A DNA stretch of 58,476 nt from Alloprevotella sp. (lineage in GTDB: Bacteria > Bacteroidota > Bacteroidia > Bacteroidales > Bacteroidaceae), in NCBI GenBank assembly GCA_017477205.1, contig JAFUXE010000003.1, positions 1-58,476 of the forward strand, in the 5' to 3' direction. Shown here one piece after another: positions 1 through 9,300 of this stretch; the first letter of the stretch is position 1, and each line of letters starts with the position of its first letter. The notes under the pieces were generated by a model. That model searched no databases. It had not been told where the DNA came from and worked only from the letters and a program-made list of their open reading frames with translations. The position numbers and the translations under genes were made by a program.

Positions 1-1
1 A

Positions 2-808
2 AACCCCGACCTGAAGCAGCGCACCGACATAGACCTCACTTTCAACTACAAATCCGACCGCTGGCTGCAACACCAGGAGCGGCAACTCTACGGCAATGCC
101 GGATGGCACTGTGCCGCGAATGCCATCTCTGTCAGTTACGTTTACGACAAACAGACGGGCGTGACCACCAGCCACCCCGTCAACGTGAGCGGCAACTGGA
201 AAGCCTGGCTCAATGTGGGCTATGTCACTCCGCTGGACAAGGCGCTTCGCCTGACACTCACCACCAACACGGCGGCCAACTACTACCACCTCGTTGACTT
301 CTCTGGGAGCAATCCCGCCGCCACACCCCTGCGCAACACCACACAAACCGCCGTGCTCAGTGAGACGCTTCGGTTAAACTACCGCTACCGGAAAGTAAAC
401 GTGGGTGTGAAAGGAAACACGGCCTGGAACCATGCTACCGCCAATCGCAACGATTTCGTGAATGCCAACACCTGGAACATCCACTACGGAGCCAACGCGG
501 TAATCGACCTGCCGTGGGCGTTCCAGTTCTCCACCGAACTGACCATGTTCACCCGTCGGGGCTACGAATCTTCCACAATGAACCGGGATGACTTGGTGTG
601 GAACGTGCGCCTCTCAAAGGCGTTCCTGAAGAATCGCCTAAACCTGATGCTTGATGCCTGGGACATCCTGGGCAACCTATCCAACGTCAACGCAGGCATT
701 GACAGCCGTAATCGCTGGGAATACTACACCAACGTCATCCCACGCTACGTCATGCTGCGCCTTGTGTATCGATTTGACAAGCAACCCAAAAAGCAACACA
801 TACAATAA
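2..808 (+). CDS. TonB-dependent receptor-type outer-membrane barrel, C-terminal part
   Basis: The reading frame is open from the left edge of the window, so the start lies outside. The 268 visible residues show alternating hydrophobic/polar strands rich in aromatic residues (for example VSYVYDKQTGV, LNYRYRKVNVGVKG) and end with the strand PRYVMLRLVYRFDKQPK, typical of the last strands of a Bacteroidota TonB-dependent receptor or a related TonB-independent barrel with a CarboxypepD_reg N-terminus. The run VWNVRLSKAFLKNRLNLMLDAWDILGN resembles the penultimate hairpin of such proteins. Without the plug domain the substrate cannot be named. The neighbour greA is convergent, so nothing downstream helps. 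The family call is an inference from the barrel pattern. Confidence 0.7.
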   Translation, partial: NPDLKQRTDIDLTFNYKSDRWLQHQERQLYGNAGWHCAANAISVSYVYDKQTGVTTSHPVNVSGNWKAWLNVGYVTPLDKALRLTLTTNTAANYYHLVDFSGSNPAATPLRNTTQTAVLSETLRLNYRYRKVNVGVKGNTAWNHATANRNDFVNANTWNIHYGANAVIDLPWAFQFSTELTMFTRRGYESSTMNRDDLVWNVRLSKAFLKNRLNLMLDAWDILGNLSNVNAGIDSRNRWEYYTNVIPRYVMLRLVYRFDKQPKKQHIQ

Positions 809-892
809 ATACCAACCTAAAGAACATTCTACTCCCCGCCCTCTGAAAATGCTCCGCGCCCTTGGCCTTCGGCGTATTTATGTAAGGCGGCG

Positions 893-1366
893 CTATAGGG
901 CGGTGGACTCCACGCTGTCAATGCGGAGGGAGAGCGTGCCGGAGGGGACGCGGACTTCCACCGTGTCGCCCGCCTTGTGGCCGAGCAGCGCCCGCGCGAT
1001 GGGCGACTTGATGGAGATTCTGCCCGCGCGGAGGTCGGCCTCGTGGGGGCTCACAACAACGTATTCCATACGCTCACCATTCCCGACGTTCGTCATGCCG
1101 ACACGGCTAAGCAGTTGCACGGCATCGCCACCGAGCAGGGCTGGGTCCACGACGCGGGCATGCGCCAACACGCGCTGCTTGAAGCGGATGCGGCCGAGCA
1201 GGCGTCCCTGCTCGCGCTTGGCGGCGTGGTATTCGAAGTTCTCGCTGAGGTCGCCCTGCGCACGGGCTTCGGCAATGGCGTCCGTCACGCGCGGCAACTC
1301 CACGCGCTCCAGCTGACGCAACTCGGCCACGAGGCGGTCGTAGCCTTCCTGGGACATGTACTCCAT
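893..1366 (-). CDS. greA: Transcription elongation factor GreA
   Basis: The 157-residue product has the usual GreA length. It begins MEYMSQEGYDRLVAELRQLE, the conserved start of the N-terminal antiparallel coiled coil that enters the RNA polymerase secondary channel and stimulates cleavage of backtracked RNA. The C-terminal half (ISIKSPIARALLGHKAGDTV and following strand) is the FKBP-like domain. I chose the ATG at 1366 because an upstream in-frame start would add 30 residues that read through the promoter region. A second ATG lies three codons inside. A TATCTTTG box on the minus strand (1444-1451) lies about 80 bp upstream. The gene stands alone. Confidence 0.95.
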   Translation of the reverse strand: MEYMSQEGYDRLVAELRQLERVELPRVTDAIAEARAQGDLSENFEYHAAKREQGRLLGRIRFKQRVLAHARVVDPALLGGDAVQLLSRVGMTNVGNGERMEYVVVSPHEADLRAGRISIKSPIARALLGHKAGDTVEVRVPSGTLSLRIDSVESTAL

Positions 1367-1443
1367 GGCGGAATCAATGAATCTGGGGGGACAAGCCTGT
1401 ATATAATATATTATTGTGTGCCTCCCGGTGCCGGGGGCGGCTG

Positions 1444-1451
1444 CAAAGATA
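1444..1451 (-). promoter_or_regulatory. Probable -7 box for greA
   Basis: On the minus strand the sequence reads TATCTTTG, matching the Bacteroidota -7 consensus TAnnTTTG. No clear -33 TTG was found at the expected spacing. Confidence 0.5.
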
Positions 1452-1526
1452 GACAAAAATGCCCGATACGCCCCGCCCGGGCAGGTTCATTTCGCACGAC
1501 GGGCGGAAAGAAAACGCGCAAAACGC

Positions 1527-1557
1527 TTTGCCGTCTCACAGTTTCCCGTTATCTTCG
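1527..1557 (+). promoter_or_regulatory. Probable promoter of the inositol-phosphate synthase gene
   Basis: TTTG at 1527-1530 is followed after 19 bp by TATCTTCG (1550-1557), a one-mismatch version of the Bacteroidota -33/-7 promoter. The ATG is about 60 bp downstream. Confidence 0.5.
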
Positions 1558-1619
1558 CCGCGCAAATATGCACCAAACGGCAAATTCATACAAACAATAA
1601 CATACAACAAAAAGAAGAA

Positions 1620-2933
1620 ATGAAACCTGCAGAAGGAAAACTGGGCGTCATGTGCGTCGGCCTCGGTGCCGTCACCACGACGTTCATTACGGGCGTGCTC
1701 ATGGCACGCAAGGGGCTGGCGAAACCCGTCGGCTCCATGACGCAATATGACAAGATCCGCGTAGGCCGCGGTAAAGACAAGAAGTATCTTCACTACAAGG
1801 ACATCGTGCCCCTGGCCGAACTGGACGACATGGTCTTCGCCGCCTGGGACGTCTATCCCGCCAACGCCTACGAGAGTGCACTCCACGCCGAGGTGCTCCG
1901 CGACCGCGACATCGAGCCCGTGGCAGACGAGCTGAAGCGCATCGTGCCCATGAAGGCCGCCTTCGACAAGAGCTACGCAGCCCGACTTGACGGCGACAAC
2001 GTAAAGGACTGCAAGACGCGCTGGGAAATGGTGGAGGCACTTCGCGAGGACATCCGCCGCTTCAAGGCAGAGAGTGGAGTGAACCGCATCGTCGTCATCT
2101 GGGCAGCCAGCACAGAGGTCTATGTGCCTGTGAACAAGGAAGTACACTACCGCCTGGCTGACCTCGAAGCCGCCATGAAGGCCGACGACCGCCAGAACGT
2201 GGCTCCCTCCATGTGCTACGCCTACGCAGCCTTGGCCGAAGGCGCTCCCTTCATTATGGGCGCGCCGAACACGACGGTCGATATCCCCGCCATGTGGGAA
2301 ATGGCCGAAAAGACCCGCATGCCCATTGCCGGCAAGGACTTCAAGACCGGGCAGACCCTCGTCAAGAGCGGCTTCGCACCCATCATCGGCACCCGCTGCC
2401 TCGGCCTCAACGGATGGTTCTCCACAAACATCCTCGGCAATCGCGACGGCCTCGTGCTGGACGAGCCCGCAAACTTCCGCACGAAGGAAGTCAGCAAGCT
2501 CTCCACGCTGGAAAGCATCCTCGTACCCGAGAACCAGCCCGACCTCTACGGACACGGCAACGACGAGGACACGCAGTACTACCACAAGGTGCGCATCAAC
2601 TACTATCCGCCGCGCAACGACAACAAGGAGGGCTGGGACAACATCGACATCTTCGGCTGGATGGGCTATCCGATGCAGATTAAGATCAACTTCCTCTGCC
2701 GCGACTCCATCCTTGCAGCCCCGCTATTGCTGGACCTCGTGCTGCTGAGCGACCTCGCCGCACGCGACGGGCGTTACGGCACGCAGCGTTTCCTCAGCTT
2801 CTTCCTCAAGAGCCCGATGCACGACTATACCGTCAACGAAGTGCCCGTGAACCACCTTTTCCAGCAATATACCATGCTGAAGAACGCCATTCGCGAGATG
2901 GGCGGTTACGAGGCTGACGAGGAAATCGACTGA
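1620..2933 (+). CDS. myo-Inositol-1-phosphate synthase
   Basis: The 437-residue protein matches the Inositol-3-phosphate synthase family, which converts glucose 6-phosphate to myo-inositol 1-phosphate with NAD+. The N-terminus carries a Rossmann motif, GVMCVGLGAVTTTFITGV; later come the conserved blocks FIMGAPNTTVDIPAMWE, the KDFKTGQTLVKS segment around the active-site lysines and GWMGYPMQIKINFLCRDS. In Bacteroidota this enzyme is the entry to inositol lipids (phosphatidylinositol, inositol sphingolipids), but no partner gene sits here. The ATG at 1620 gives the N-terminus expected for the family and follows an A-rich leader. It appears to be monocistronic. Confidence 0.93.
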   Translation: MKPAEGKLGVMCVGLGAVTTTFITGVLMARKGLAKPVGSMTQYDKIRVGRGKDKKYLHYKDIVPLAELDDMVFAAWDVYPANAYESALHAEVLRDRDIEPVADELKRIVPMKAAFDKSYAARLDGDNVKDCKTRWEMVEALREDIRRFKAESGVNRIVVIWAASTEVYVPVNKEVHYRLADLEAAMKADDRQNVAPSMCYAYAALAEGAPFIMGAPNTTVDIPAMWEMAEKTRMPIAGKDFKTGQTLVKSGFAPIIGTRCLGLNGWFSTNILGNRDGLVLDEPANFRTKEVSKLSTLESILVPENQPDLYGHGNDEDTQYYHKVRINYYPPRNDNKEGWDNIDIFGWMGYPMQIKINFLCRDSILAAPLLLDLVLLSDLAARDGRYGTQRFLSFFLKSPMHDYTVNEVPVNHLFQQYTMLKNAIREMGGYEADEEID

Positions 2934-3046
2934 TGGTTGTTCTGTAATAAAGCTGATTTATCGAACGTTTTCGTTCAGCCAGAAGAGCAAAGTGCTTGCA
3001 TTTTGCCTTGGCGAGAAAACGCAAGCCTGAAAGGAACATATCTGGT

Positions 3047-5722
3047 ATGAATAAGCCCCCTTCTTCCTCCGCACGGGGGAGGTTTTCATGGCTATACTTT
3101 AAGTCCCCTCGCGCGAGGGGACTTAAGGGGGCTTTTTTTATATTCCTACTATTCTTTTTTCCGCTGTTCGCCCTCGCCCAGAGCCTTGTGACAGGCACCG
3201 TGACGGATGCCAAGACGGGCGAGGTGCTGCCCTTCGTGAACGTGTACTACAGCGCCAACGACGGCACGCAGACAGGCATCAACGGCACCTACAAAATCCC
3301 CTTCCGCTCGCGGAAGCTCACCTTCTCCTACCCCGGCTACAAGCCCCAGAGCCTGAAGCTCAAGGCGGCGGGCACGCAGGACGTGAGCTTGGAGCCTGTG
3401 GAATATACGCAGCTGGAGGAAGCCGTCGTGACAGGAAAGAAGCAACGCTACTCCCGCAAGGACAACCCCGCCGTGGAGCTCATGCGCAAAGTCATTGCGG
3501 CAAAGAAGGCCAGCGACCTGAAGCGATACCCCTACTACAGCTTCGACAAATACCGCCGCCTGACGCTCGCCCTGAACGACGTCACCGACCGCATCCTCGA
3601 ACAGGGCAAATTCAGGAAGTTCCCCTTCCTCAAGGATCACGTGGAGACCTGCAACGAAACGGGCAAGCTCATCCTCCCCATCTCCGTGGACGAAACCGTC
3701 TCGCAGGAGATATTCCGCCAGACGCCGCGCTCGCTGAAAACCATCGTCAAGGGCAAGCGCAACACGGGGCTGAACGAGTTCTTCTACACCGGCGACATCC
3801 TCACGACCGTCATCGAGGACTGCTTCACGGACGTCAACATCTACGAGGACGAAGTGCGCCTCCTGCAATACCCCTTCAACAGCCCCATCTCCACGCATGC
3901 CGCCATCAACTTCTACCGCTTCTTCATCGTGGACACGGTGGAGGTGGGGGGCGTGCGCGCCATAGAAGTGAACTTCACGCCCAACAACCCCCAGGACTTC
4001 GGCTTCAGCGGAGCCCTCTGGGTGGCCGCAGACTCGACGTACCGCGTCCTTCGTGCCGACATGGGCATTCCCGGACGCTCTGACGTGAACTACGTGGAGA
4101 GCATGCGCATCATCCAGGAGTTCGGGCAGCTCCCCAGCGGCGACCAAGTGCTGACGAAGGACGACATGCTCGTACAGCTCAAGGTGACGGACTTCATGGC
4201 AAAGTTCATGGTGAAGCGCACGACGGAGTACAGCCACTTCTCCTTTGAGGAAATCCCGGAGAAAAGCTTCAAGTTCAAAGGCATGGAGAAGACACTTCCT
4301 GACGCCATGATGAAGGACGAAGCCTTCTGGGGCAACTACCGCAGCGACCCGCTCAGCGAGACGGAGGCAAAGATGGACCAGCTCGTCCACCAGCTGGAGA
4401 ACGTGAAAGGCTTCAAGCCCGTCCTCTGGGTGGCAAAAGCCTTCATCGAGAACTTCGTGGAGACGACCACCGACCCCCACACGCCCTCGAAGGTAGACCT
4501 CGGCCCCGTCAACACGACCATTTCCCAGAACTTCGTGGACGGCCTGCGCCTGCGCGCCTCCGCACAGACCACGGCGGCCCTGCACCCCAACATCTTCCTG
4601 CGCGGTTACGTGGCCTACGGCTTTGAGGACAAGCGCTTCAAGGGACTCGCCGAAGCCACCTACAGCTTCCTGCCGAAAGCATTCCTGCCGCGCGAGTTCC
4701 CCGTCCACAGCCTTACGCTCTCCTACAACAGCGACGTCATGTCGCCCGTGGACAAGTTCCTGCCCACGGACAAGGACAACGTGTTCACGTCCTTCAAGTG
4801 GACGACCGTCGACCACATGACGTACTACCAGACACTTCGCCTCCACTACGACCGCGAATGGGAGAACAACCTCCGCCTGCGCGCCACCCTTGCACGCCAT
4901 CGCTACGAGCCCACCGCCGCCCTCTTCTACCAGCCCCTGGACGGCACAGGCAGCCCCACCCGCGACGCCTCGCTGTGGCAGGGGAGCCTCGTCTCCAGCG
5001 AAGCCACCCTCTCCCTTGAATACCAGCCCCGCGCACGCTGGATCAACACGAAGCAACGCCGCTACAAGCCCAACATGGACAATCCCGTCTTCACGCTCTC
5101 GCACACCATCGGCATGCGGGGCGTGCTGGGCGGCGACTACAGCTTCCACCTCACGGAGGCCGGCGCGTACAAACGCTTCTGGCTGCGCTCATGGGGCAAG
5201 ATAGACGCGCAGCTGAAAGCCGGCGCACAATGGAGCCGCGTACCCTTCCCGCTGCTCATCATGCCCGCCGCGAACCTCTCCTACATCATGGAGGACAACA
5301 CGTTCAACCTCGTGGACAACATGGAGTTCCTCAACGACCGCTACGCCTCCCTGATGCTCAGCTGGGACATGAACGGCAAAATTTTCAACCGCGTCCCCCT
5401 CCTCAAGCGCCTGAAGTGGCGCGAATACCTGGGCTGCAACGCGCTCTGGGGCACCCTGACAGACAAGAACAACCCCTTCCTGGAAAAGAACGCGTCCGAC
5501 AGCCGCCTCTTCTACTTCCCCGGCCACTTCGACGGCAGCGGGCACTTCACGTTCCAAAGCGGCGTGATGGACGCCAAGAAGCCCTACGTGGAAGTCTTCG
5601 CCGGCGTGCACAACATTTTCAAGATCCTCCACGTGGAATACGTTCGCCGCCTGACCTACACCGGGGGCATCCCCGAAAACCGTCGCTGGGGCATACGCGG
5701 CATGCTACGCGTCACCTTCTGA
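3047..5722 (+). CDS. DUF5686 outer-membrane protein with CarboxypepD_reg-like N-terminal domain
   Basis: The 891-residue protein has an unusual N-terminus of about 28 polar residues, then a hydrophobic signal segment (GAFFIFLLFFFPLFALAQ), then a CarboxypepD_reg-like domain (VTGTVTDAKTGEVLPFVNVY), the conserved DUF5686 core and a long C-terminal beta-barrel ending in RRWGIRGMLRVTF, whose final aromatic is typical of outer-membrane insertion. DUF5686 proteins are common in Bacteroidota and have no settled function. The residues before the hydrophobic core are encoded by a palindromic repeat (3053-3134), so the native start of the gene seems to have been replaced or extended. No other in-frame ATG lies before the mature domain. 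The ATG at 3047 is therefore preferred; 2996 is a longer TTG alternative. Confidence 0.85.
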   Translation: MNKPPSSSARGRFSWLYFKSPRARGLKGAFFIFLLFFFPLFALAQSLVTGTVTDAKTGEVLPFVNVYYSANDGTQTGINGTYKIPFRSRKLTFSYPGYKPQSLKLKAAGTQDVSLEPVEYTQLEEAVVTGKKQRYSRKDNPAVELMRKVIAAKKASDLKRYPYYSFDKYRRLTLALNDVTDRILEQGKFRKFPFLKDHVETCNETGKLILPISVDETVSQEIFRQTPRSLKTIVKGKRNTGLNEFFYTGDILTTVIEDCFTDVNIYEDEVRLLQYPFNSPISTHAAINFYRFFIVDTVEVGGVRAIEVNFTPNNPQDFGFSGALWVAADSTYRVLRADMGIPGRSDVNYVESMRIIQEFGQLPSGDQVLTKDDMLVQLKVTDFMAKFMVKRTTEYSHFSFEEIPEKSFKFKGMEKTLPDAMMKDEAFWGNYRSDPLSETEAKMDQLVHQLENVKGFKPVLWVAKAFIENFVETTTDPHTPSKVDLGPVNTTISQNFVDGLRLRASAQTTAALHPNIFLRGYVAYGFEDKRFKGLAEATYSFLPKAFLPREFPVHSLTLSYNSDVMSPVDKFLPTDKDNVFTSFKWTTVDHMTYYQTLRLHYDREWENNLRLRATLARHRYEPTAALFYQPLDGTGSPTRDASLWQGSLVSSEATLSLEYQPRARWINTKQRRYKPNMDNPVFTLSHTIGMRGVLGGDYSFHLTEAGAYKRFWLRSWGKIDAQLKAGAQWSRVPFPLLIMPAANLSYIMEDNTFNLVDNMEFLNDRYASLMLSWDMNGKIFNRVPLLKRLKWREYLGCNALWGTLTDKNNPFLEKNASDSRLFYFPGHFDGSGHFTFQSGVMDAKKPYVEVFAGVHNIFKILHVEYVRRLTYTGGIPENRRWGIRGMLRVTF
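3053..3134. repeat. Cloverleaf-like palindromic repeat overlapping a coding start
   Basis: Outer arms AAGCCCCCTT (3053-3062) and AAGGGGGCTT (3125-3134) are perfect inverted repeats. They enclose a CCTCC/GGAGG hairpin (3066-3082) and a perfect 24-bp palindrome (3101-3124). The element is read in frame as the n-region of the DUF5686 protein. Confidence 0.85.
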
Positions 5723-5774
5723 CAAGCCTGTCGCGGGCGGAAGGTGCAACCACCCGAAACAAGGTGCAAAGATA

Positions 5775-5828
5775 TAAGTTCGTAAGTGCGTCCGTCCTTA
5801 TATATGTAAGGACGCACTTACGAACTTA
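5775..5828. terminator. Long perfect inverted repeat after the DUF5686 gene
   Basis: TAAGTTCGTAAGTGCGTCC (5775-5793) is exactly repeated in inverse at 5810-5828, with a 16-base AT-rich centre that can itself pair as TCCTTA/TAAGGA. It lies about 50 bp after the stop codon. There is no strong T tract, so it may be a processed hairpin or a palindromic repeat rather than a classical terminator. Confidence 0.55.
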
Positions 5829-6030
5829 AAAACTTTCTTCGGGCGGCGGGGGATTTATGCAGTTCCTGCTGATTCGCGCAACAAATTGATTCCTTGCTCT
5901 TTACAAGCAATAAAAACAAGAATCGCGCACCCTTTCTTTTTTGACAAACCGCCCGGAACAAGGTGCATCCGCGCCATTTTTTTCCGACCTCCGATTTACA
6001 CTCATGACGCTTGCCACGGGAACGTATCAA

Positions 6031-6160
6031 CGTGCGCACATCAATCAATCCGTGTGCGCATACCAATTAATCCGTGTGCGCACATCAATCAATCCGTATG
6101 CGCACACCAATCAATCCGTATGCGCACACCAATCAATCCGTATGCGCACACCAATCAATC
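6031..6160. repeat. 22-bp tandem array (six units)
   Basis: Six head-to-tail units of 20-22 bp, of the type CGTATGCGCACACCAATCAATC, run without spacers. The last three are identical. Earlier units contain the palindrome TGTGCGCACA. Confidence 0.95.
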
Positions 6161-6341
6161 AAGCTGCCTTGAAAAAATTTTTTTGTGCCTTGTAAATCTC
6201 TTTTTTTGTCCTATCGCCTTTCGTCCGTTTGCGCACAAAATGGCAGGAAATTCTGCACCCAACAGGGCCAAATGCACAGCTGCTTTCCGGACTCCTGCAA
6301 AATATAAGGCCGCAATTAGGGCTTCTTCCCAAAAAACTTCG

Positions 6342-6349
6342 TACTTTTG
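6342..6349 (+). promoter_or_regulatory. Probable -7 box of the DUF2723 operon
   Basis: TACTTTTG, followed by GCG, matches the Bacteroidota -7 consensus and lies 22 bp before the ATG at 6372. No clear -33 element is visible. Confidence 0.55.
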
Positions 6350-6371
6350 CGCCCAAATTATATATATAAAT

Positions 6372-9300
6372 ATGAAGAGATACAATCTGATAAACAACGT
6401 AACGGGATGGATTGTGTTCCTGATTGCGGCGGTCACGTACTGCCTCACGGTGGAACCCTCCGCAAGCTTTTGGGACTGTCCCGAGTTCACGACAACGGCT
6501 GCAAAGCTGGAAGTGGGGCACCCGCCCGGAGCACCATTCTTCATGCTTACGGGCAACCTGTTCACGCAGCTTACGGGCGATGCCACGCAGGCCGCTTACA
6601 TGGTGAACATCATGTCGGCCCTGCTCTCGGCCTTGTGCATCCTGTTCCTTTTCTGGACGATTACGCACCTGGCGCGCATGCTCATGACGCCTGACGGACG
6701 CGTCACGACGCTGGCCGACACGATTGTCGTCATGGCTGCTGGCGCCACGGGAGCCTTGGCATACACATGGAGCGACACCTTCTGGTTCTCTGCCGTGGAG
6801 AGTGAGGTGTACGCATATTCCTCGATGTTCACAGCCCTCGTGTTCTGGCTCATCCTGAAATGGGAAGACCATGCCGACGAGCCGCGTAGCGACCGCTACC
6901 TCGTACTCATCTTCTACCTCACGGGACTTAGCATCGGCGTCCACCTGCTGAACCTGCTCTGCCTGCCCGCCATCGCATTGGTGTACTGCTACAAGCGCTA
7001 TCCCAACGTCAGGCTGAAGGGTTCGCTCGTCGCGCTGGGCGTAGGCGTCCTGCTCGTCGCCAGCGTGCTCTACGGCGTTGTGCCGGGCATCGTGAAAGTG
7101 GGCGGCTGGTTTGAGCTCTTCTTCGTGAACTGGATGGAGATGCCCTTCAACACGGGCATGGTGGTGTATCTGCTGCTGCTCATCGCCGTGGTGGTTGCCG
7201 CCATCTGGAGCACGACTACGAAGAACCGCTTCCGCACGAACATCCTCTACGTACTCTCCGTAGCGCTGCTCGGCATCCCCTTCTTCGGAAAGGGAACCGC
7301 CTCCGTCATCATCGGCCTCCTGCTGCTTGCCGTCCTGGGCTATGCGCTCACCTACAAGCGCGAAAACGGCGAATACCTGCTGCGCAAGCGCCTGCTGAAC
7401 ACGTCGCTGCTCTGCATGCTGATGCTGATGATTGGCTACAGCACGTACGCCGTCATCGTCATCCGTTCCGAGGCCAACCCTCCCATGGACCAGGACTCAC
7501 CTGAGGACATCTTCTCGCTGGGTTCCTACCTGAACCGCGAGCAGTACGGCTCCGCACCGCTCTTCATGGGGCAGGCGTTCTCCTCGCAACCCATCGGCAC
7601 GAAGACGCGCGACGTATGGCACCGCGTCGAGAAGACGCACGAGGGCGAAGCCGACCGCTACGAGCCCGTCGAGGAGGTAGATGCCCTGGAGTATCCCTCC
7701 AAGCTGACCATGCTCTTCCCCCGCATGTACTCCGGCGCGTACGCACAGGCCTACGACGACTGGCTGGGCGGCGTGGACATGCGTTCCGTAGAGTTCGACT
7801 ACGAAGGACAAACGTATTACGGCGAGATGCCCTCGCAGCTGGACAACATCCGCTTCTTCCTCTCCTACCAGGTAAACTTCATGTACTGGCGCTACTTCAT
7901 GTGGAACTTCGCCGGACGCCAGAACGGCATCCAGAGCAACGGGGAGCGCGAGCACGGAAACTGGATTACGGGCATTCCGTTCATCGACAACATGGCCTAT
8001 GGCGACCAGAGCCTCCTGCCGGACGAGCTGAAGGAGGACAAGGGGCGCAACGTGTTCTACTGCCTGCCGCTGCTGCTCGGCTTGCTCGGCCTTTTCTGGC
8101 AAGCATTCCGCGGCGAACGCGGCGTGCGCCAGTTCTGGGTAGTGTTCTTCCTGTTCTTCATGACGGGACTGGCCATCGTGCTCTACCTCAACCAGACACC
8201 GCAACAGCCGCGTGAGCGCGACTACGCCTATGCGGGCTCGTTCTATGCCTTTGCCATCTGGATTGGCCTTGGCGTTGTGGCCCTGGCAGACCTGCTGAAG
8301 CGCATCAAGGCGCTGAAGGAAATTCCCGCTGCAGCCCTTGCCGCCGTCCTTGGCATTCTCGTCCCCCTGCAGATGGTGAGCCAGACGTGGGACGACCACG
8401 ACCGCAGCGGCCGCTACGCCTGCCGCGACTTTGGCCTCAACTACCTGAACACCATGCCCGAGACGCTGCGCGACGGCACGCCTGCAAATCCGATTATCTA
8501 CTCCAACGGCGACAACGACACCTTCCCGCTCTGGTACAACCAGGAGACGGAAGGCAAGCGCACGGACGCCCGCGTCTGCAACCTGGAGTATCTGAATACG
8601 GAATGGTACACGGACCAGATGGTGCGCCCGGCATACGACTCGCCTGCGCTGCCCATCGCCTGGGAACGCTACCAGTACGTGGACGACGGCAAACACAGCT
8701 TCTACCGCATCCGCAACGAGAAAGCACAGCTGGACGAGCTCAAGGCAAAGAATCCCGAAACCGACCCCTATGAGCTGCGCTACGTCATTGACAACTACGT
8801 CCGCACAAAGGGCTACTTCCCCACGGACTCCGTCGTGGTGCATGTCAACAAGGCGAACGTCATCAACCAAGGCATCACCATCCCCGACAGCGTGGAGATT
8901 CCCGAACAAATCTCCATCTCGCTGGCATGGGCCGCAGGACGAGGCGGACTCACACGCAGCCAAGTGATGATCTACGAGATGCTGGCGCGCAACGACTGGA
9001 AGCGCCCCATCTACATGTCCGCCACGTTGGGCTACAGCAACTACGCCGGTCTTCAGGACTACCTTGCCCTTGAAGGACTGGCCTACCGCATCACGCCCTT
9101 CAAGCGCGGCTATGGCTTCATCGACAGCGAGAAGATGTACGACAACATGATGAACCGCTTCGCCTACGGCAACGTTGCCCAGGAAGGCATCTTCCTCGAC
9201 GAGACGAACATGCGCATGTGCCTGACGCACCGCAACATGTTCACGCTCCTGGCACAGCAGTTGTTGCGCGAGGGCAAGAAGGAGAAGGCGCTTGAAGTGC

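Larger units (their letters stand above)
5829..6371. other. Non-coding leader region upstream of the DUF2723 gene
   Basis: A reading frame is open through this stretch, but it consists of low-complexity AT-rich DNA and a 22-bp tandem array and shows no protein-like composition. It contains the phrase GGAACAAGGTGCA near 5956 resembling GAAACAAGGTGCA near 5757, the array at 6031-6160 and a probable -7 box at 6342. I see no gene here. Confidence 0.7.

Noticed and set aside
3149..5149. A 666-codon open frame antisense to the DUF5686 gene
   Set aside because: Its composition (Val, Leu, Ala, His and Glu-rich, no domains) is that of a codon-bias shadow in GC-rich DNA; the plus-strand frame has clear domains.
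6031..6160. CRISPR array
   Set aside because: Units abut directly with no unique spacers, and no cas genes are present anywhere in the window. The same holds for the other tandem arrays.
5886..6371. N-terminal extension of the DUF2723 protein
   Set aside because: The in-frame stretch is repeat and low-complexity DNA, and the signal-anchor start at 6372 follows a -7 box.
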